Source: Megamerina dolium (taxonomy: Eukaryota > Arthropoda > Insecta > Diptera > Megamerinidae). Taken from it: a DNA stretch of 64,000 bases. The stretch lies in NCBI GenBank assembly GCA_963854835.1, contig OY978526.1, positions 87,162,846 to 87,226,845 of the forward strand, written 5' to 3'. The notes under the pieces were generated by a model that was not told the DNA's origin, did no database searches, and saw nothing but the letters and a program-made list of their open reading frames with translations. Shown in pieces: positions 24,126 to 36,847 of this stretch. The position numbers and the translations under genes were made by a program. Every line of letters starts with the position of its first letter. Position 1 is the stretch's first letter.

Positions 24126-25293
24126 TTATTATTAATAATATTAGAATTCAAAGTTTTTAAAAATAAGTATATTATGTATAATCGTCATTTTATCTTATTA
24201 ATATTACACAATTGTGCAGCTGAGTACAATACAATAATTTTTAATCCGACAATCATGTATATATACGCACATATGTTCGTCCTATATAAATTCCACCCTC
24301 GTACATATTTACCACAGCACACACACAAAAGCACAATTACTTGTTTGTTATATCATTGTATTATTGTATGTACTCATTGTTACAAATTGAATTGATGGCA
24401 CTGTCAATGTGTATAAAATGTCGAAATCAATTATTTGGATGATTGATTTCACCAGAAGACATATTTAATCTGGTTCATTGTATGTTTTTATTCTCGATGC
24501 CAACAAAAAAATACTATCTAGCACTTATACAAGAGTACATATTTATGTTGGTATATAGGTCAACAAAAAAGTACATATGTATATAGAATGGTCAATTCAG
24601 TATATATGTACATACCACGCAGAAAAGTTTAGGAAGCATCATTATTCAGTACGCAATTGCATTGAATCACATTCGTTTGTGAACTGGTAAATATTGTCAT
24701 TTCACATTTACAATTATTCCCTACATATGCACTTGAATGTAGAAGTACAATATGTGTAAACATAAAAATATGCTGATTTCACATAACTTCGAATCCTAAT
24801 CCGAATGCTCTTAATGTGATAGTTGTAAAGTGTATCGTATAGTAGATCATATCGCGATATATGTACAAGACATGAATAATTTTCTTTTTTTTTTGTTAAG
24901 CCAAACTTAGAAATAATTTTAGTATTACCAAAAAATTGTTGTGCAATATTTTGCATCCAAACCGTAGTTAGGAAAAAGGAATTGTAGGCATATCGAAATA
25001 TATCCCAATTTGCCAAAATTTTTATATGTTTCACACGATTTGCGAATATATCAAAATTTATATTTATGCATTGGAGAGAAAAATGGCAGCTTCTAATATA
25101 CAATTTTTTTTTTGTTTTTTGAGTAAATATTTGTTTTTCCTTCAAGGATATTCAAGGATAAATTTTAAAATTCATTTTCTGGAATTTTTTCTTAAAAAAA
25201 ATTTTCAGGTTATCTTTATGCTCAATTGCTACAAATTTTCGCTTTCGTTTGATACCCATATCATTATACTGCGTGAAGTATAAACAATTTTTC

Positions 25294-25295
<2 letters not shown>
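24126..25295. other. AT-rich non-coding DNA
   Basis: No recognisable gene. The 143-codon minus-strand frame (24714-25145) is lysine/isoleucine/cysteine-rich and lacks any domain signature. Confidence 0.5.

Positions 25296-25334
<39 letters not shown>
25296..25334 (+). repeat. Poly(T) tract
   Basis: A run of about 39 T residues. It makes a spurious poly-lysine frame on the other strand. It could be the poly(A) tail of a minus-strand retroposed sequence, but no source was recognised beside it. Confidence 0.9.
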
Positions 25335-25335
<1 letters not shown>

Positions 25336-25500
25336 TTGCAGAAAAGTGCGAAATTGTGAATGTCGATTTTTTGACATGATACAGCCTTCTGGTGGATACC
25401 GATCAACTCAGTGTTTCTTGCCACAAACCGACAAAATTTACTAGAACGTTGATAAAAAATTGCATGCTAAAAACTAGAATAGTGTTATGATTCGTTGATA

Positions 25501-25806
25501 CGAGGTTGGTCCCAGAACTACCCAACCTAACAAAGAAAACAACAAATTTGGGAAAGTTTTTCTTTATTTCTCAATATAATCTCCTTTTAGATCTATAGCC
25601 TTTTCCCAGTGATATTCTATGCTTCGATATCCTGTTTATAGTATGAATTGTATTTGGAAATAGCTCCAAACAAAATACTAAACACCATGACGCCTTGAAA
25701 TTTAAAACATATGTTGAATAAAGTTGTCACTTTTCATCAATGTAATTTGTTTTAAACTATTGCCGCCATCTATATGTAAGGTCGGGTAGTTCTGGGACCG
25801 ACCTCG
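25501..25806. mobile_element. 306-bp mariner-type MITE
   Basis: Terminal inverted repeats of about 28 bp flank it: CGAGGTTGGTCCCAGAACTA at the left, and its complement TAGTTCTGGGACCGACCTCG at the right with one mismatch. A TA lies on each side (25499-25500 and 25807-25808). The interior translates on the minus strand to fragments such as SLGKGYRSKRRLY, resembling the C-terminal end of a mariner-type transposase, next to an N-terminal-like piece. It is thus probably an internal-deletion derivative of an autonomous mariner relative. Confidence 0.85.
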
Positions 25807-25809
25807 TAA

Positions 25810-27100
25810 TTTTACTGCTAGGAGCATACTATATAGAGTATATGCCTAATATGTACATACATATGTCCATACTCATCATTACTAATATGTACGTACTCCT
25901 TCACACAATCATTTGGCTTAAAATGGCAATAAAAATACTTTTTTCTGACTAGCTCTTAATTTGTGGATACACATTTGTAACGATTAATGCGTCTGAATGT
26001 TTTGCTTCATGTCTACTGCATATTATGTTTCGATTTATGGCATGTTTTTGTCGGCATGCTTTGAAAAATATTATACCGTTTGTTGTGTTGTTGATATTTT
26101 TCTTGCTATTATATATTATATTATATTACCAACCAGCACAAATTCTCAATGTGCAATGGTAAGCGGCAAACAACGACGATATGATTCATATGTACATGTA
26201 GTATACGATATATACGTGCAAGTTCTATGTTAACGATTTTAATTTATGTAGATCATTATTTATTTTTTCTTTTTGTTTTTGTTTTTTTTTTTGTGAATAT
26301 GAATATAGTAAAGGTTTATGGGTAAAGGTTTATGGGTAAGTAGATAGATATTATTTACCTCTTGGATTTTACTTAGATCTAATAGTGTTGATGTTTTCTA
26401 ATTTATTTTTTTTCTAGTAGTCGGTATGTGGGTAATTTTTCGTTTTTATTTTTGTTCTATTGCATTGTATAATTATTACAAGATGATAAATTAAAAATCA
26501 AAAAAATAAATATATATAAAAATGGGAAAAAAATATTAAAAGGGGGTTAGTTCTTTTTTTTTTTTTTTATTTTATTATTTTGGTTTTTTTATATCATCAA
26601 CTTTCACGATCAAATCATTATAAATTCATATATAATATTCAATTATTTACTCCCTCATTGCTGAAAGGTTGCATTCTCAGAAACACATTGTGGTTGATTT
26701 AGTTTCCTTTCATTGTGTCGCGTTGTACGACATCTTTAGAATTTTATTATTTTAATTAAAAATGTCAAAAATATAAATGATAATATTGTTGCTTTCTTCA
26801 AGAAAATTGCAATATTTTCCCCTTCGTGTGTTGCACAAGCAAACGCCAAGATAAATATACTTAAGTTACATATAAGTTACATATTAAAGGTTTTCACCAA
26901 AAACGAGTGGAACATAATAGTGAATATATATACACATACAATATATGCATATTACTATAGATTGTGCTTCCTTTTTTTTTTTTTTTTTTTAAAGTTAGTT
27001 TTGTGCCACTCCAACTCCTTTTAAGAAAATGCAAATTTGCACATTTATTCAGACATTCCTATAAAATAGACACAAACACACATATAGCTGTGTGTATATA
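25810..27100. other. AT-rich non-coding DNA
   Basis: Homopolymer T runs (near 26280, 26555, 26975) and AT words. No gene or repeat boundary recognised. Confidence 0.55.
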
Positions 27101-27119
27101 CACACTGAAATCTTTTAAG

Positions 27120-28075
27120 AATTTCTATGTTGCAGTTGGACGCTGTTCCCCACAGTTGAATACCGTAAGTCGAGACCGGTTTGAGCATTACTTTATATAG
27201 GATGATTTTGTTTTCCATGGAGAGGGAAAATTGAAGATTCAATAGCCAATACATGTTGCGGCATTATTTACCAAGAGCTTTCCGTTTTAGCAAAAATGTG
27301 TTCTCTCCACCTTAGGAGTATGTCCAGGTGAATGCCCAAGTACTTAGCAGTTTTGGATTGCGGAATTGAAATATTGTTCAATTTGATTTGAAGACATGTA
27401 TCTCTCCTCTTAGTAAATTTTATGTGGATTGATTTTGTCTCGTTAACTTTCCGTCGCCAGTTCTTTAACTAAGTAGAAATTCGATATAGATCGATTTGGA
27501 GCTTGAATGATACTGCTATGGGACTCATTGCAGTCGTGATAATAGACGTGACAATAGAAGTAATAATAGAAGTTTCAGTGAGAATATCATCTGTTGTAGG
27601 TACATCAGAAGTAAAAATCTGCTAAAGAATTGGATCTAACACACTGCCTGTGAACACACACTGTGAACTTGGATTGAGTAAAAGGGGGACATTTCATTGT
27701 TGTAATTCACGTAGAATAGCCGTTTATGAAGATATGCTTTTATAAGTAAATAAGCATTCAGAGGCAACATCTTTTTCGCTTTGAATAATAGGTCCTGGTG
27801 CCATACCCCTGGTGCTGAGCAGAATTTTTTTCTATCGAGTGCTGTTTGAATTTTTTCAACCAGCCTGCTCAGACTTGCTCAATTGTTGAATGCTTTTTTC
27901 TAAAGTCATATTGTTGTCTTGGGATTAATTTTCTATGTTCAATTATTATTATTAACATGATTGGGCGGAAACTAATAGGTCGGTAAGACTTTACTTCTTC
28001 GTCTGGTTTCCCTGGTTTGGGAACTATCTTAATCTCAGCAACCTTCACAAAATCTTTTACCTTTTTAATTGAAAT
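27120..28075 (-). mobile_element. Jockey-type LINE reverse transcriptase remnant
   Basis: Minus strand. The 5'-most recognisable part is near 28040-27970, with residues equivalent to KIVPKPGKPDEEVKSYRPIS, the RT finger motif of jockey-type LINEs. Around 27850-27700 is an RT segment (ALDRKKFCSAPG then VWHQDLLFKAKKMLPLNAYL). It is missing the LDVSQAFD stretch between, so a small deletion removed the first catalytic Asp. Near 27254-27110 is the thumb MENKIILYKVMLKPVSTYGI followed by QLWGTASNCNIEILKRFQ. The FADD palm is not intact. The fragment has multiple frame breaks and was never functional in this form. Confidence 0.8.
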
Positions 28076-29426
28076 ATATAAATAACTACCATATATATTA
28101 TTGCATTAGATTATAAAGCTCTTATCCCCAGACATTTTGAAGTTGACAAAATGCTTAATTTCTTCTTTAACTCTAATTTAAATATTGCACACATCGAATA
28201 GGTGAAATTAATGAAGTTTCAATTCCAATATATATATTTTAAGCAATTTTGTAATAATTATACAAAATCGTTTACACAATTTGCAATCATTTGATATTTA
28301 CGAAATAAAACGGGCTCATTAGTGGAAAATTGCTTTCCATTGAAATTAATTCAATATGAAACAATAGAGATTGAAGTGATATTTACCTTATGTAAAGAGG
28401 TACTATAAAGTACACATAATACATACATAAAGTATGGCATAATTACGATTTTCATTAAACGTTGGCTAATGCCTGGAGTACCTACGTTGTTCTAAATTAT
28501 TCAAACGGTTTACTATTGGAATTACGATGGCAGCAATGCTATGCCATAGGGAAGTCAATCAAATTTTAATTTGAAAAGTGGTGCAAGGTGCGGTGGTTAA
28601 TTTGTAGTCATAAAACATGAATACTTTGTAACAAGAGGCATTTGTATTTATGTTTTAATAATAGAATAGGTGTTGGTGTAACAATTTTACATAATCATTT
28701 ATTTATGGTATTTTACATTGTTTCATATTATTTCTAATTACGTAGATTTGGTAATTGCATTAGAATATTGAAAGTAATATCATTTTCAAAATATTGAAAG
28801 TTGAAGGAAATAAATACAATTGCAAATTCAGTATAAAGGAGTTAAAATATACTGTTTCTATATGAAAGTCTATCATCACTTATCTAAGACGTGTACGAAG
28901 CAAGAAAAAATACATATCAATTTAATTAAAATTAATGAAAACTATAGAATTTTGCTCATTGATGCTCTGTGTGTTAATTTTGCATTCATTATCTGATGAA
29001 TCCATTTTATATACATACATGCTTATGTATCTACAGTACAACTTGATTCATTATTCGATCGAATAAATTAATATGCTAATTACATTGCATTTCATTTAAA
29101 TTATTAACGCTACATTATTTTGTTACATTTTATTATTACATTAATTTTATTATTGCAACCAAATGCATACTGCTGTACTTTTTCAATTACTTTTTTATAT
29201 GTATTTTTTTATATTATGTCGCATGATGCCTGTGGCACTGTGCTGCTCCTATGATATTCATTATCACTTGTCGATGTAATGTGACTGTAATACAATTAAA
29301 ACGTAATTGGAATTTTTTCTATTTTCATTCATATAAAAGACAACACTTTAATAAAATACATTAAAACATTTTATTGGTACCAAGTTTCATTGTTTCGTTT
29401 CATAAATTGTTCAAGATGATGATATA
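28076..29426. other. AT-rich non-coding DNA
   Basis: No frame or repeat end recognised. Confidence 0.55.
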
Positions 29427-30616
29427 TAAGATCTAGTATAAAGAAATCCATTATTTTTGCATTAAATTGAAGGTTTAATTTAGCATACTTAGAATGATCC
29501 GATTTAGGTCGAATATGCCCCTTTTGTGTTCGATAACATGTTGCTATTTTAAAGGTAGCTTCATAATGCCACTCTCATAGAAAACCTCGTCCTTATTGGC
29601 AAAAACCTGGGGCAGTCGATTTTCACAAGCTTCTCTGGAGGCGAATTTTTCACCAGCAAAATCATTCGCCATAGACAGGAACAGGTAGTAATCACTTGGT
29701 GCTAGATCCGGACTATAAGTTGGATGCATAAGAACCCTCCAACCATGCTCCCGGAGCTTCTGGCTAGTCACTATCGATGTGTGTGGCCTGTGCGTTTTCC
29801 TGATGGAACACAATTCCTCTCCTATTGGCCTAAGCTGGCCGCTTCTGGGCGATTGCTTTCTTCAGACAGTCCAATTGTTGACAGTACAGGTCCGAATTAA
29901 GAGTTTGGCCGTAGGGGAGATAATTCCCTGCCAATCCCACCAAACACATAGCAAAACCTTCCTGACCGTCAATCCTGGATTGGCCACTGTTTGCGCCGGC
30001 TCATTGCGATTAGACCACGACCGTTTTCGGCTGACGTTGTCGTAAGTGACCCACTTTTCATCATCAGTAACCATCCGCTTCAGAAATGGATAGATTTTGT
30101 TGCGATTTAGCAGCGATTCGTAGATGAAAATTCGGTCCAGAGGTTTTTTTGCGTTAACTAGTGTAGCACCCATACATCGAGCTTCTTTTTCTATCCAGCT
30201 TTATTTAAATGGTTCCAAACAGTTTTTTGTGCAATCTTTAGCTCCTGGGCAATAGAAGCATTGCTTACAACGACGATTTACACTATTTTATCGATATTTT
30301 CGACAATTGGCCTTGCATCTCTAACATCATCACCGGAACGGAATCGCCGAAAACAAGATTTTACGGAATTGGCTGTTACAGTATCAGGACTGTAAGCACT
30401 ATTCACATTTTCAGCCGTCTAGCTTGCGTTTTCGACTTTATCGAAGAAAAACTGTAAAATATGGAGTATTTTCTCTTCACTGCTGTCCATCTTTAACGCG
30501 TGCTCAAACAATTCTGAGTCAAGCAATCACAAAACTGCCTCAAAAGTTTATTTAGTACGAAATCCTAACTAAACCATCTATTGGAAAAATAATGGATTTA
30601 TTTTTACTACACCTGA
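29427..30616 (-). mobile_element. Near full-length but inactivated mariner
   Basis: At 1190 bp this is a typical mariner length. Terminal repeats GGTGTAGTAAAAATAAATCC (minus-strand start, 30613) and GATCTAGTATAAAG (other end) are flanked by TA at 29425-29426 and 30617-30618. The transposase starts near 30489 (MDSSEEKILHILQFFF), with a stop early in the HTH domain. Further parts are SCFRRFRSGDD, SIAQELKIAQKTVWNHL (second HTH), VTDDEKWVTYDN (first Asp), RKVLLCVWWDWQGII, then a frameshift. In the next segment the FHQD motif reads FHQEN, so the second catalytic Asp is Glu. HPTYSPDLAPSDYYLF retains the third Asp. Several stops plus the catalytic substitution make it dead. It is the same family as 7758-8556. 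Confidence 0.92.
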
Positions 30617-30618
30617 TA

Positions 30619-31620
30619 TGATGCATTTAATATATATTTGCAATAATTCCTATTGATTGTGTCATGTGTATAAGTCTCATTACTTTCGTTGACTATAACA
30701 TTCATAAACGAAATGAAATGTGATCCTTTTGCAGGAAAATGACAAACTATTCCGCGACACAGAATCGGTCGTAACTTAAATTTGTAACAATATTTGTCGT
30801 TATATTGTTAATTTACTGCTGCTGCTGTTAATACTGTTAACGTTGCTCTACAATATTTCTTTATAGAGCTGCATTGTTTAGAGTGTTTACATAAGATATG
30901 TGTTGCAAACGATATTGATTCTGTGTGTGTATGTGTGTGGAGTGGATGGGGAGTGAAATGTCAGTAAAATAGAAACCTTATCCATATAAATGTTTATTGT
31001 AGTAATATTTATATCGAAATGATGATTAATATTGCAGAGAAGTATAGACTAAAAGATACAGTCGCAGTGTAAAGTGTAAAAGTGTAAAATCGCATTGTCA
31101 TTCTACAAATTTGTAATCATTTAATACAATTACCACTACAGTTTTGTAAATTTTTTACACAATTGTATTTTTGTATATAAATATAGTCTTTATATGTACT
31201 ATTTGTTTTTGATTATAATGATGACTTAAAAAATGTACCTCCACTTACATTTCCTTTTCACCCTGTTGTAATCATTTGTATCGTTATTTATTAAACAAAA
31301 ACAGTCATACATGCTAAATATAAAGTTTTTAAAGTTATAATTTAATTAATTAGTCAATCAATTAAATATAAATACAAAATATTTTAAAGTTAGCAATCAA
31401 GTGAATGTTAAACGAATTAATATCAATCATACGCCCGGTTATACTGTTTAAGAACCATGGCAAAAATATTTGCTTATTTACAGTAACGTAACTACATTGA
31501 AAGTGGAAATTAGTGTGATTTTTATACAAATTATCATATTTAAAGACTAACTTTACTTAATCTATATTACCTATACCTATAAATACTATACATATGTCAA
31601 TACAACACAACTTCAACTTC
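30619..31620. other. AT-rich non-coding DNA
   Basis: No recognised gene. A short TG-rich stretch near 30921-30941 is the only feature. Confidence 0.55.
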
Positions 31621-31624
31621 AACT

Positions 31625-32030
31625 CTGGACAGCCGAAAAAGTTTGAAGACGAGGATTTGGAGACAAGACCTGGTCGAACCATTACGGGAGAGCTATACCG
31701 ACAACAATTGGAGAGCAGTTGAAGGGCCGAAATATGCGACCCGAAACGAGTTCGCAACTTTTCACCATGACAACGCACATCCACACATTGCTATTCCGGT
31801 CAAAAACTATCTTGCTAATAGCGGATAGGAAGTTTTACCCCACCGGTCTTATAGCTCATACCTGGCGCCTGCAGATTACCACTTCAATCATCGGGATAAA
31901 AAATTCCCATGTTTTTGATCGCCAAACCGCCAACATCTTTTTGGCATGGAATCCATAAATAGCCAGAAAGATGGGGAAATTTCATAGTTTCTGATGGAAT
32001 TCTGAAAAATATATGATTTTTGAACACTAA
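31625..32030 (+). mobile_element. Mariner remnant, second family
   Basis: The plus strand encodes ELYRQQLES, FHHDNAHPHIAIPVKNYLAN (second catalytic Asp near 31769) and then, after a frameshift, SYSSYLAPADYHF (third Asp near 31873). PERWGNFIVSDGI near 31965-32000 is the usual C-terminal end of mariner transposases. The N-terminal half and both terminal repeats were not found. Sequence differs enough from the copies at 7.8 and 29.4 kb to be a different mariner lineage. Confidence 0.8.
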
Positions 32031-32054
32031 AAATGACAAGTTACTAATTCACAC

Positions 32055-32132
32055 ACCCAATAGGACATGCTCGAACAAAACGAAACACTTCATTCCATAT
32101 CAAAGATCAAGAGTGCGAAGTTAGCCATTATT
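32055..32132 (+). repeat. Short dispersed repeat, matches 48051-48128
   Basis: The segment from GACATGCTCGAACAAAAC to GATCAAGAGTGCGA resembles 48051-48128 (GACCTGCTTGAACAAAAA to GATCAAAAGTGCGA) over about 70 bp, in the same orientation. It may be the end of a larger element, unknown to me. Confidence 0.55.
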
Positions 32133-32134
32133 AT

Positions 32135-33770
32135 ATAATTCAGTAGATACAATCATGTTTAAGGAATCTGCTGATGTTCCTTCAATTAGTTCACATGGTA
32201 GGAAAATGCTCAGTTTTTCTTCAAAATACTGACCAGGCTGGACGATGTATCGAGCCAAAACTAAGAAACAAATTTTTGATTATTTCACAGTATAAAAAAA
32301 AAATAAAAATTATTTTACAAAACTTGTGAAGGAGGTATTCGTTTTATTTTATATCTAATATTTTATTAGAACAGCTATTCCACTAGTTACCTTGAGCCAA
32401 AAAAAAAATCAATATATTACTGACGAGCACCTGTCATTCTTTATTAATTAAGCAACTGAAAATATTATGTGACTACTAAATTTCCACAGTTTGGACGACA
32501 ATTTCAGATAAATCATGTAATCATAATACACATTTATATACAATATATACACATACACATTTGTACTTATATTCACATGTTCGTACCCACTAACAAAGTG
32601 TTGACTCTGTTACGAGCGCAGTGTGCGTAACAAAAAAGCTACAACAAGCTTAGTAGTAATCTGTTATTTGTTCACCGTTCAATTCGTTGTGCGAATGTAA
32701 TTGCTTTCATGGTTGAACAAAATAGGCCAAATGTGTGAACATTCATTCATTATATGAATGTATGTGTGGAGGACATAATAAAATGAAATAGTATAATAGG
32801 AATACATTTTGTAGCAAATATATTAATTTCATATATATAACGACTATATATACACCATATACTCGTTGTATATAAATATTCATATAAGTAAATATAATGA
32901 ATGTGAATATGATTTTTATCCTTGGTATGTTAGACTGATTAATATGTATGTAGGAAAATATGTCTCTAACAACAATATAGAAATGTTATTATGTGGTCGA
33001 TCGTTTCTGTTATTGTTGGAAATAAATATATTGTAGTTTACTGTTCAGTTTACGCGACTCATTACGCAGTTTACGCAGTAAACTCACTTTAACATCTCCA
33101 TAGATATTTAAAGTCGCACGTTGACCACGAACATAAAAAAAAGGAGGATCATTCAATGATTCAGGTGATTTGATGTCATTGTATAAGGTAAATCTTGATG
33201 TTTTAAATATACAGATAATTTTCCACTATGCATTAGAGTGCATTAGTGACTTGATGTTTTCATTTCATGGTTTTTTTGTTTCTGTTCCTATGCCATCTCT
33301 CACAACATAAAATCAATTATGATGTTTCCTTAAAAGTAGTTTCCTCCACCCGATATGTGTTTGCTGTATGTATTATTTATTAGTTAGTTGCAATGTTTAT
33401 ACGTACTTACGTCTCTACGACTATACTTACTTATAGTATACTTACGAACTTGCTGAACATAGAAAGGAGGTAGAATATGAAATTCATTTATCATTTTGTA
33501 CTGCTATGCTATTCTTTTTACAATGGATTTTGGTATTGGTTTCGCACTTTTAAGATGAAATAAAATTAAATGTGAGAGATAAATCACAACAGTTTGTATA
33601 CAAATCACGGCATGACTTTCATGTCGCATTATATTGCTTCAGATGTTAATTGCGAGCGCATAAATTGTATCGTATTGCAAAGTAAATCACAATATAATAG
33701 ACTAAGCTTCATTGAATTCTAGCTTTACTGTTATTGTTAGAATAAAAAAAAATTTATTATATGCTAAAAG
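32135..33770. other. AT-rich non-coding DNA
   Basis: No gene recognised. Contains many TATATA words around 32820-32900. Confidence 0.55.
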
Positions 33771-33775
33771 TTAGC

Positions 33776-34775
33776 TTTCACTTTTCCTATATCTCTTCAG
33801 TATAATAGAAGTAAGAAAATTAATATCTGTATACCAATTTGGTTTCCGAATGAAACACACACCTATCGACAAAGTGTATAGGATAACTCGATTTATTGAA
33901 AATGCGCTTGAAGAGAAAATACTTTGCTCGGCTCTCTTTCTTGACGTTTCCAAATCGTTCCATAAAATATGTCATGGCGGCCTTCTCAATAAAATCAACG
34001 TACTTTTAATAAAACATACTGAAATCATACCGGTTCAAACAATTTTTTTCGAACTACACTTGAAGATACATAATTAGATCTCAAAAAAATGGAAGCAAGT
34101 GTTCCTCAGGGGAGTGTTCTGGGACCCATCCTCTACCTACTCTTTACCTGCGGCTTACCCCATGGTGAAAACTGTGTTACAGCAACATTTGCAGATGACA
34201 CTGCCGTAATATATGTTGGAAAAACACAGACTAAATCAATTCCAAACCGTCAACAACATCTTAACAAAATTTTCGAATGGACAACTAAATGGCGAATAAA
34301 ACTAAATGAAACTAAATCAGTACATATAGACTTCATATACAATAATATAAAATACATGTCACTATATATAAAAGGTGTTCAAATCCCATACCACAACACG
34401 GCAAAATACCTGGGCAAAATACCAAGGTCATGGATACTAAACTTCGATGTAGCGCACGCGTAGAAATGTGTACTGACTTATGGGTAGACAATCCGCTTTA
34501 TTCACATTCAATAAAATTTTATTATACAAGCAGGTGCTTAAACCAATATGAACATATGGAATCCAACTATGAGGGTGCGCAAGACCTAGCAACATCATAC
34601 AGATCCAGAGATTCCAAAATAAAGTTCTAAGATGTGCCGTCAATGCATCATAGTATATCTGGAACCGCGAATTAGAACGCGATTTTGGAATCGATTCTGT
34701 TGACGTAACAATTAAAAGATATGCCAAATCTCATATGGAAAGGCTCTCTCACCATGTGAACACGAAGTTTTGTAT
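33776..34775 (+). mobile_element. Jockey-type LINE RT remnant
   Basis: The plus strand begins mid-RT with YQFGFRMKHTPIDKVYRITR (near 33832). CSALFLDVSKSFHKICHGGL follows, with the first catalytic Asp of LDVS preserved. After a frame break comes ASVPQGSVLGPILYLLFTCG (34092) and TFADDTAVIYVG, the intact FADD catalytic motif. KWRIKLNETKSVHIDF is next, then a degraded thumb and SISGTAN-like region. The last trace is the C-terminal VDVTIKRYAKSHMERLSHHV near 34700-34755. About 100 residues between LLNKINVLL and the SVPQG motif are disturbed. 5'-truncated and inactive. Confidence 0.88.
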
Positions 34776-34873
34776 TTTTTTTTTTTTGCACATTGAACTA
34801 AAGATATGTCGATCTTCATAATTGCAATACAATCTAGAAAATATTTATAATTATCTTATGATATTTTGTATAA

Positions 34874-35695
34874 ATGCTGTGCTGCAAAAGGGGCGCAATT
34901 GAGAAGGCATCTAAACTAATACAAGATACAAGTACAATTCCTTCTTTGAATATTACTATTTTTGTAGACAGTCAAGCGGCATGGAAAGCAATTGAATCCA
35001 GAAGAGTCAAGTCGAAAATCGTGCTAAAATGTCGAGCTTCATTATGTGACATAGAAAACCACAGGGTTTCTCTTTGCTGAGTTCATAGTCATAGTGATCT
35101 TGAAGGGAACGAACTAGCAGACTAAATGGTTAGGAGGGGATCAGTACAAATTCCGCTTTGCGAACTGTTTGGGTGTATAGAGGAAATAGTTGTTACGAAG
35201 ACGAACAGCTTGTGGACTAGCTGAGAGGATTATGAGGTGTCCAGGACCTTGTGGCCTAGGCTATATATGAGAAGGACGAGGGTAATTCTATCCTTACAGA
35301 AGCCTGCAGTTAGAATTCTTACCGGAGTGCTCACTGGGCATTGTACCATCGCGCCCATTCTTTAACTTTGGCGTATATCAACGAGCGGATTGTGCAGGGG
35401 TTGCCGAGATGAAGAGGAAAAAGAATCAATAAACCACTATCTATGTCTCGGTCGAGGACTACAGATAAAATGACTTCAAAATTTGGGGTCTCGTTTCTTC
35501 ACAGGACTGGTCGAACTTGCGAAAGTGGACTTAAAAGACCGACTTAACTTCATATTGAGAACCAAATGGTTCAAGAATGATGACATATGAATACAGGCGT
35601 TCCCCCTTCGGCAATCAAGGGCAATCACAATGAGCTATAGATGCCTCCGATTGAAAGTGTGAATATATGTTCACACACGCCCTAACTTAACCTAC
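34874..35695 (+). mobile_element. LOA-type LINE RNase H fragment
   Basis: The plus strand encodes NITIFVDSQAAWKAIESRRV (third RNase H motif with catalytic Asp, near 34950). A degraded SHSDLEGNELAD with stops around it (35083-35124) follows, then SRTLWPRLYMRRTRVILSLQ and LTGVLTGHCTIAP near 35316-35355. The cysteine-rich tail is LCRGCRDEEEKESINHYLCL near 35392-35450, and the end is LNFILRTKWFKND near 35548. Stops interrupt the frame at several places. The 3' end is around 35690. It starts abruptly only 100 bp after the jockey remnant. Confidence 0.8.
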
Positions 35696-35699
35696 ATTT

Positions 35700-36076
35700 T
35701 GTGTCCACATTTTGTATTTATTTTCAATTTATTATTTTAATTAAGTCTAATAGTCTATGGATGAGAGAGATTTATATGTAAATGTATTATACGAAACTTA
35801 TTGTAGACTTAATGTATACTTATATGTAGAGAGATTTATTTTGCTGCACACAAGCAAAATGTAAATGAACCTTTTTAATTACCAATACATTGTGAACAAT
35901 ATTTTGTTTTCTTTTTAGCAAAAATCTAACATAAGATATGCTATACTATACTATGTGTGTACATATACCTGTATATGTACATACAAATACTAATGTGCTA
36001 CGTGTTAAAACCTTGTGCACATATGACATCGGCTTAAATGTCATTAAACATGCACTGCACAATAGTACAATGCCGT

Positions 36077-36110
<34 letters not shown>

Positions 36111-36840
36111 GTAATAAGAACAACAGCTGCCATAATATAATAAACAACACTAACAAATATAGGAATACCATACATACTCGTATATACATACTTGCATACG
36201 TGTATACAGAAACGTATAAGTGAATTTTGAATTTATTGTGACGATATGGTGTGGCTGCAATATTATACGTACATATATCTATCTACTTTTATGTTGTTTT
36301 GCACTAAAATTGTGGTAAATGAATTTTTTAAACTAGGTCAGGTATTATACGCATACAAATATGCATGTACATATGAGTATATTCTATTTTAATGATCCAT
36401 CCATTCAGTGCTATTACTTTTGCTGCGCAGCATATTTAATTATTACTAATACATATTTTCTTGAAATCTTTAAAACCGCAATGCGTTTGTGAAATTTTAC
36501 CTAATAATATATATACATGAAATGTGGAAAGGTGAGAAAAATAATTTACGAATTTATTGTGCATAAATAAGAGCAGGGCATATTGGGATTTTGTGACGAA
36601 TAAAAGTATCAAAATGTATACCAAATGGATTGTTAGGAAACTTTCTAAATAAAAACTCGAATGAAATCGTAAGTCTAACATAAATTTCGATATTTATCTG
36701 AAATTAGTTGAAATAAAATTGTTAGAAAAATACTTTTCAGCTAAATTTTATTTTTGCAAGCAACAGAATTTAATGCGTTTCTATGAAATAAATATTGTAG
36801 ATCGAGAAATTGTAAGTATCTGTAAATTTATTTTTCAAGT
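35700..36840. other. AT-rich non-coding DNA
   Basis: Contains an (AAT)n microsatellite at 36077-36110; otherwise nothing recognised. Confidence 0.55.
36077..36110 (+). repeat. (ATA)n microsatellite
   Basis: About eleven tandem trinucleotide units, followed by a short GTAATAAG transition. Confidence 0.95.
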
Positions 36841-36847
36841 AAAATTA

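Noticed and set aside
25152..25424. Frame with a long lysine run
   Set aside because: It is the complement of the poly(T) tract at 25296-25334 and has no domain.
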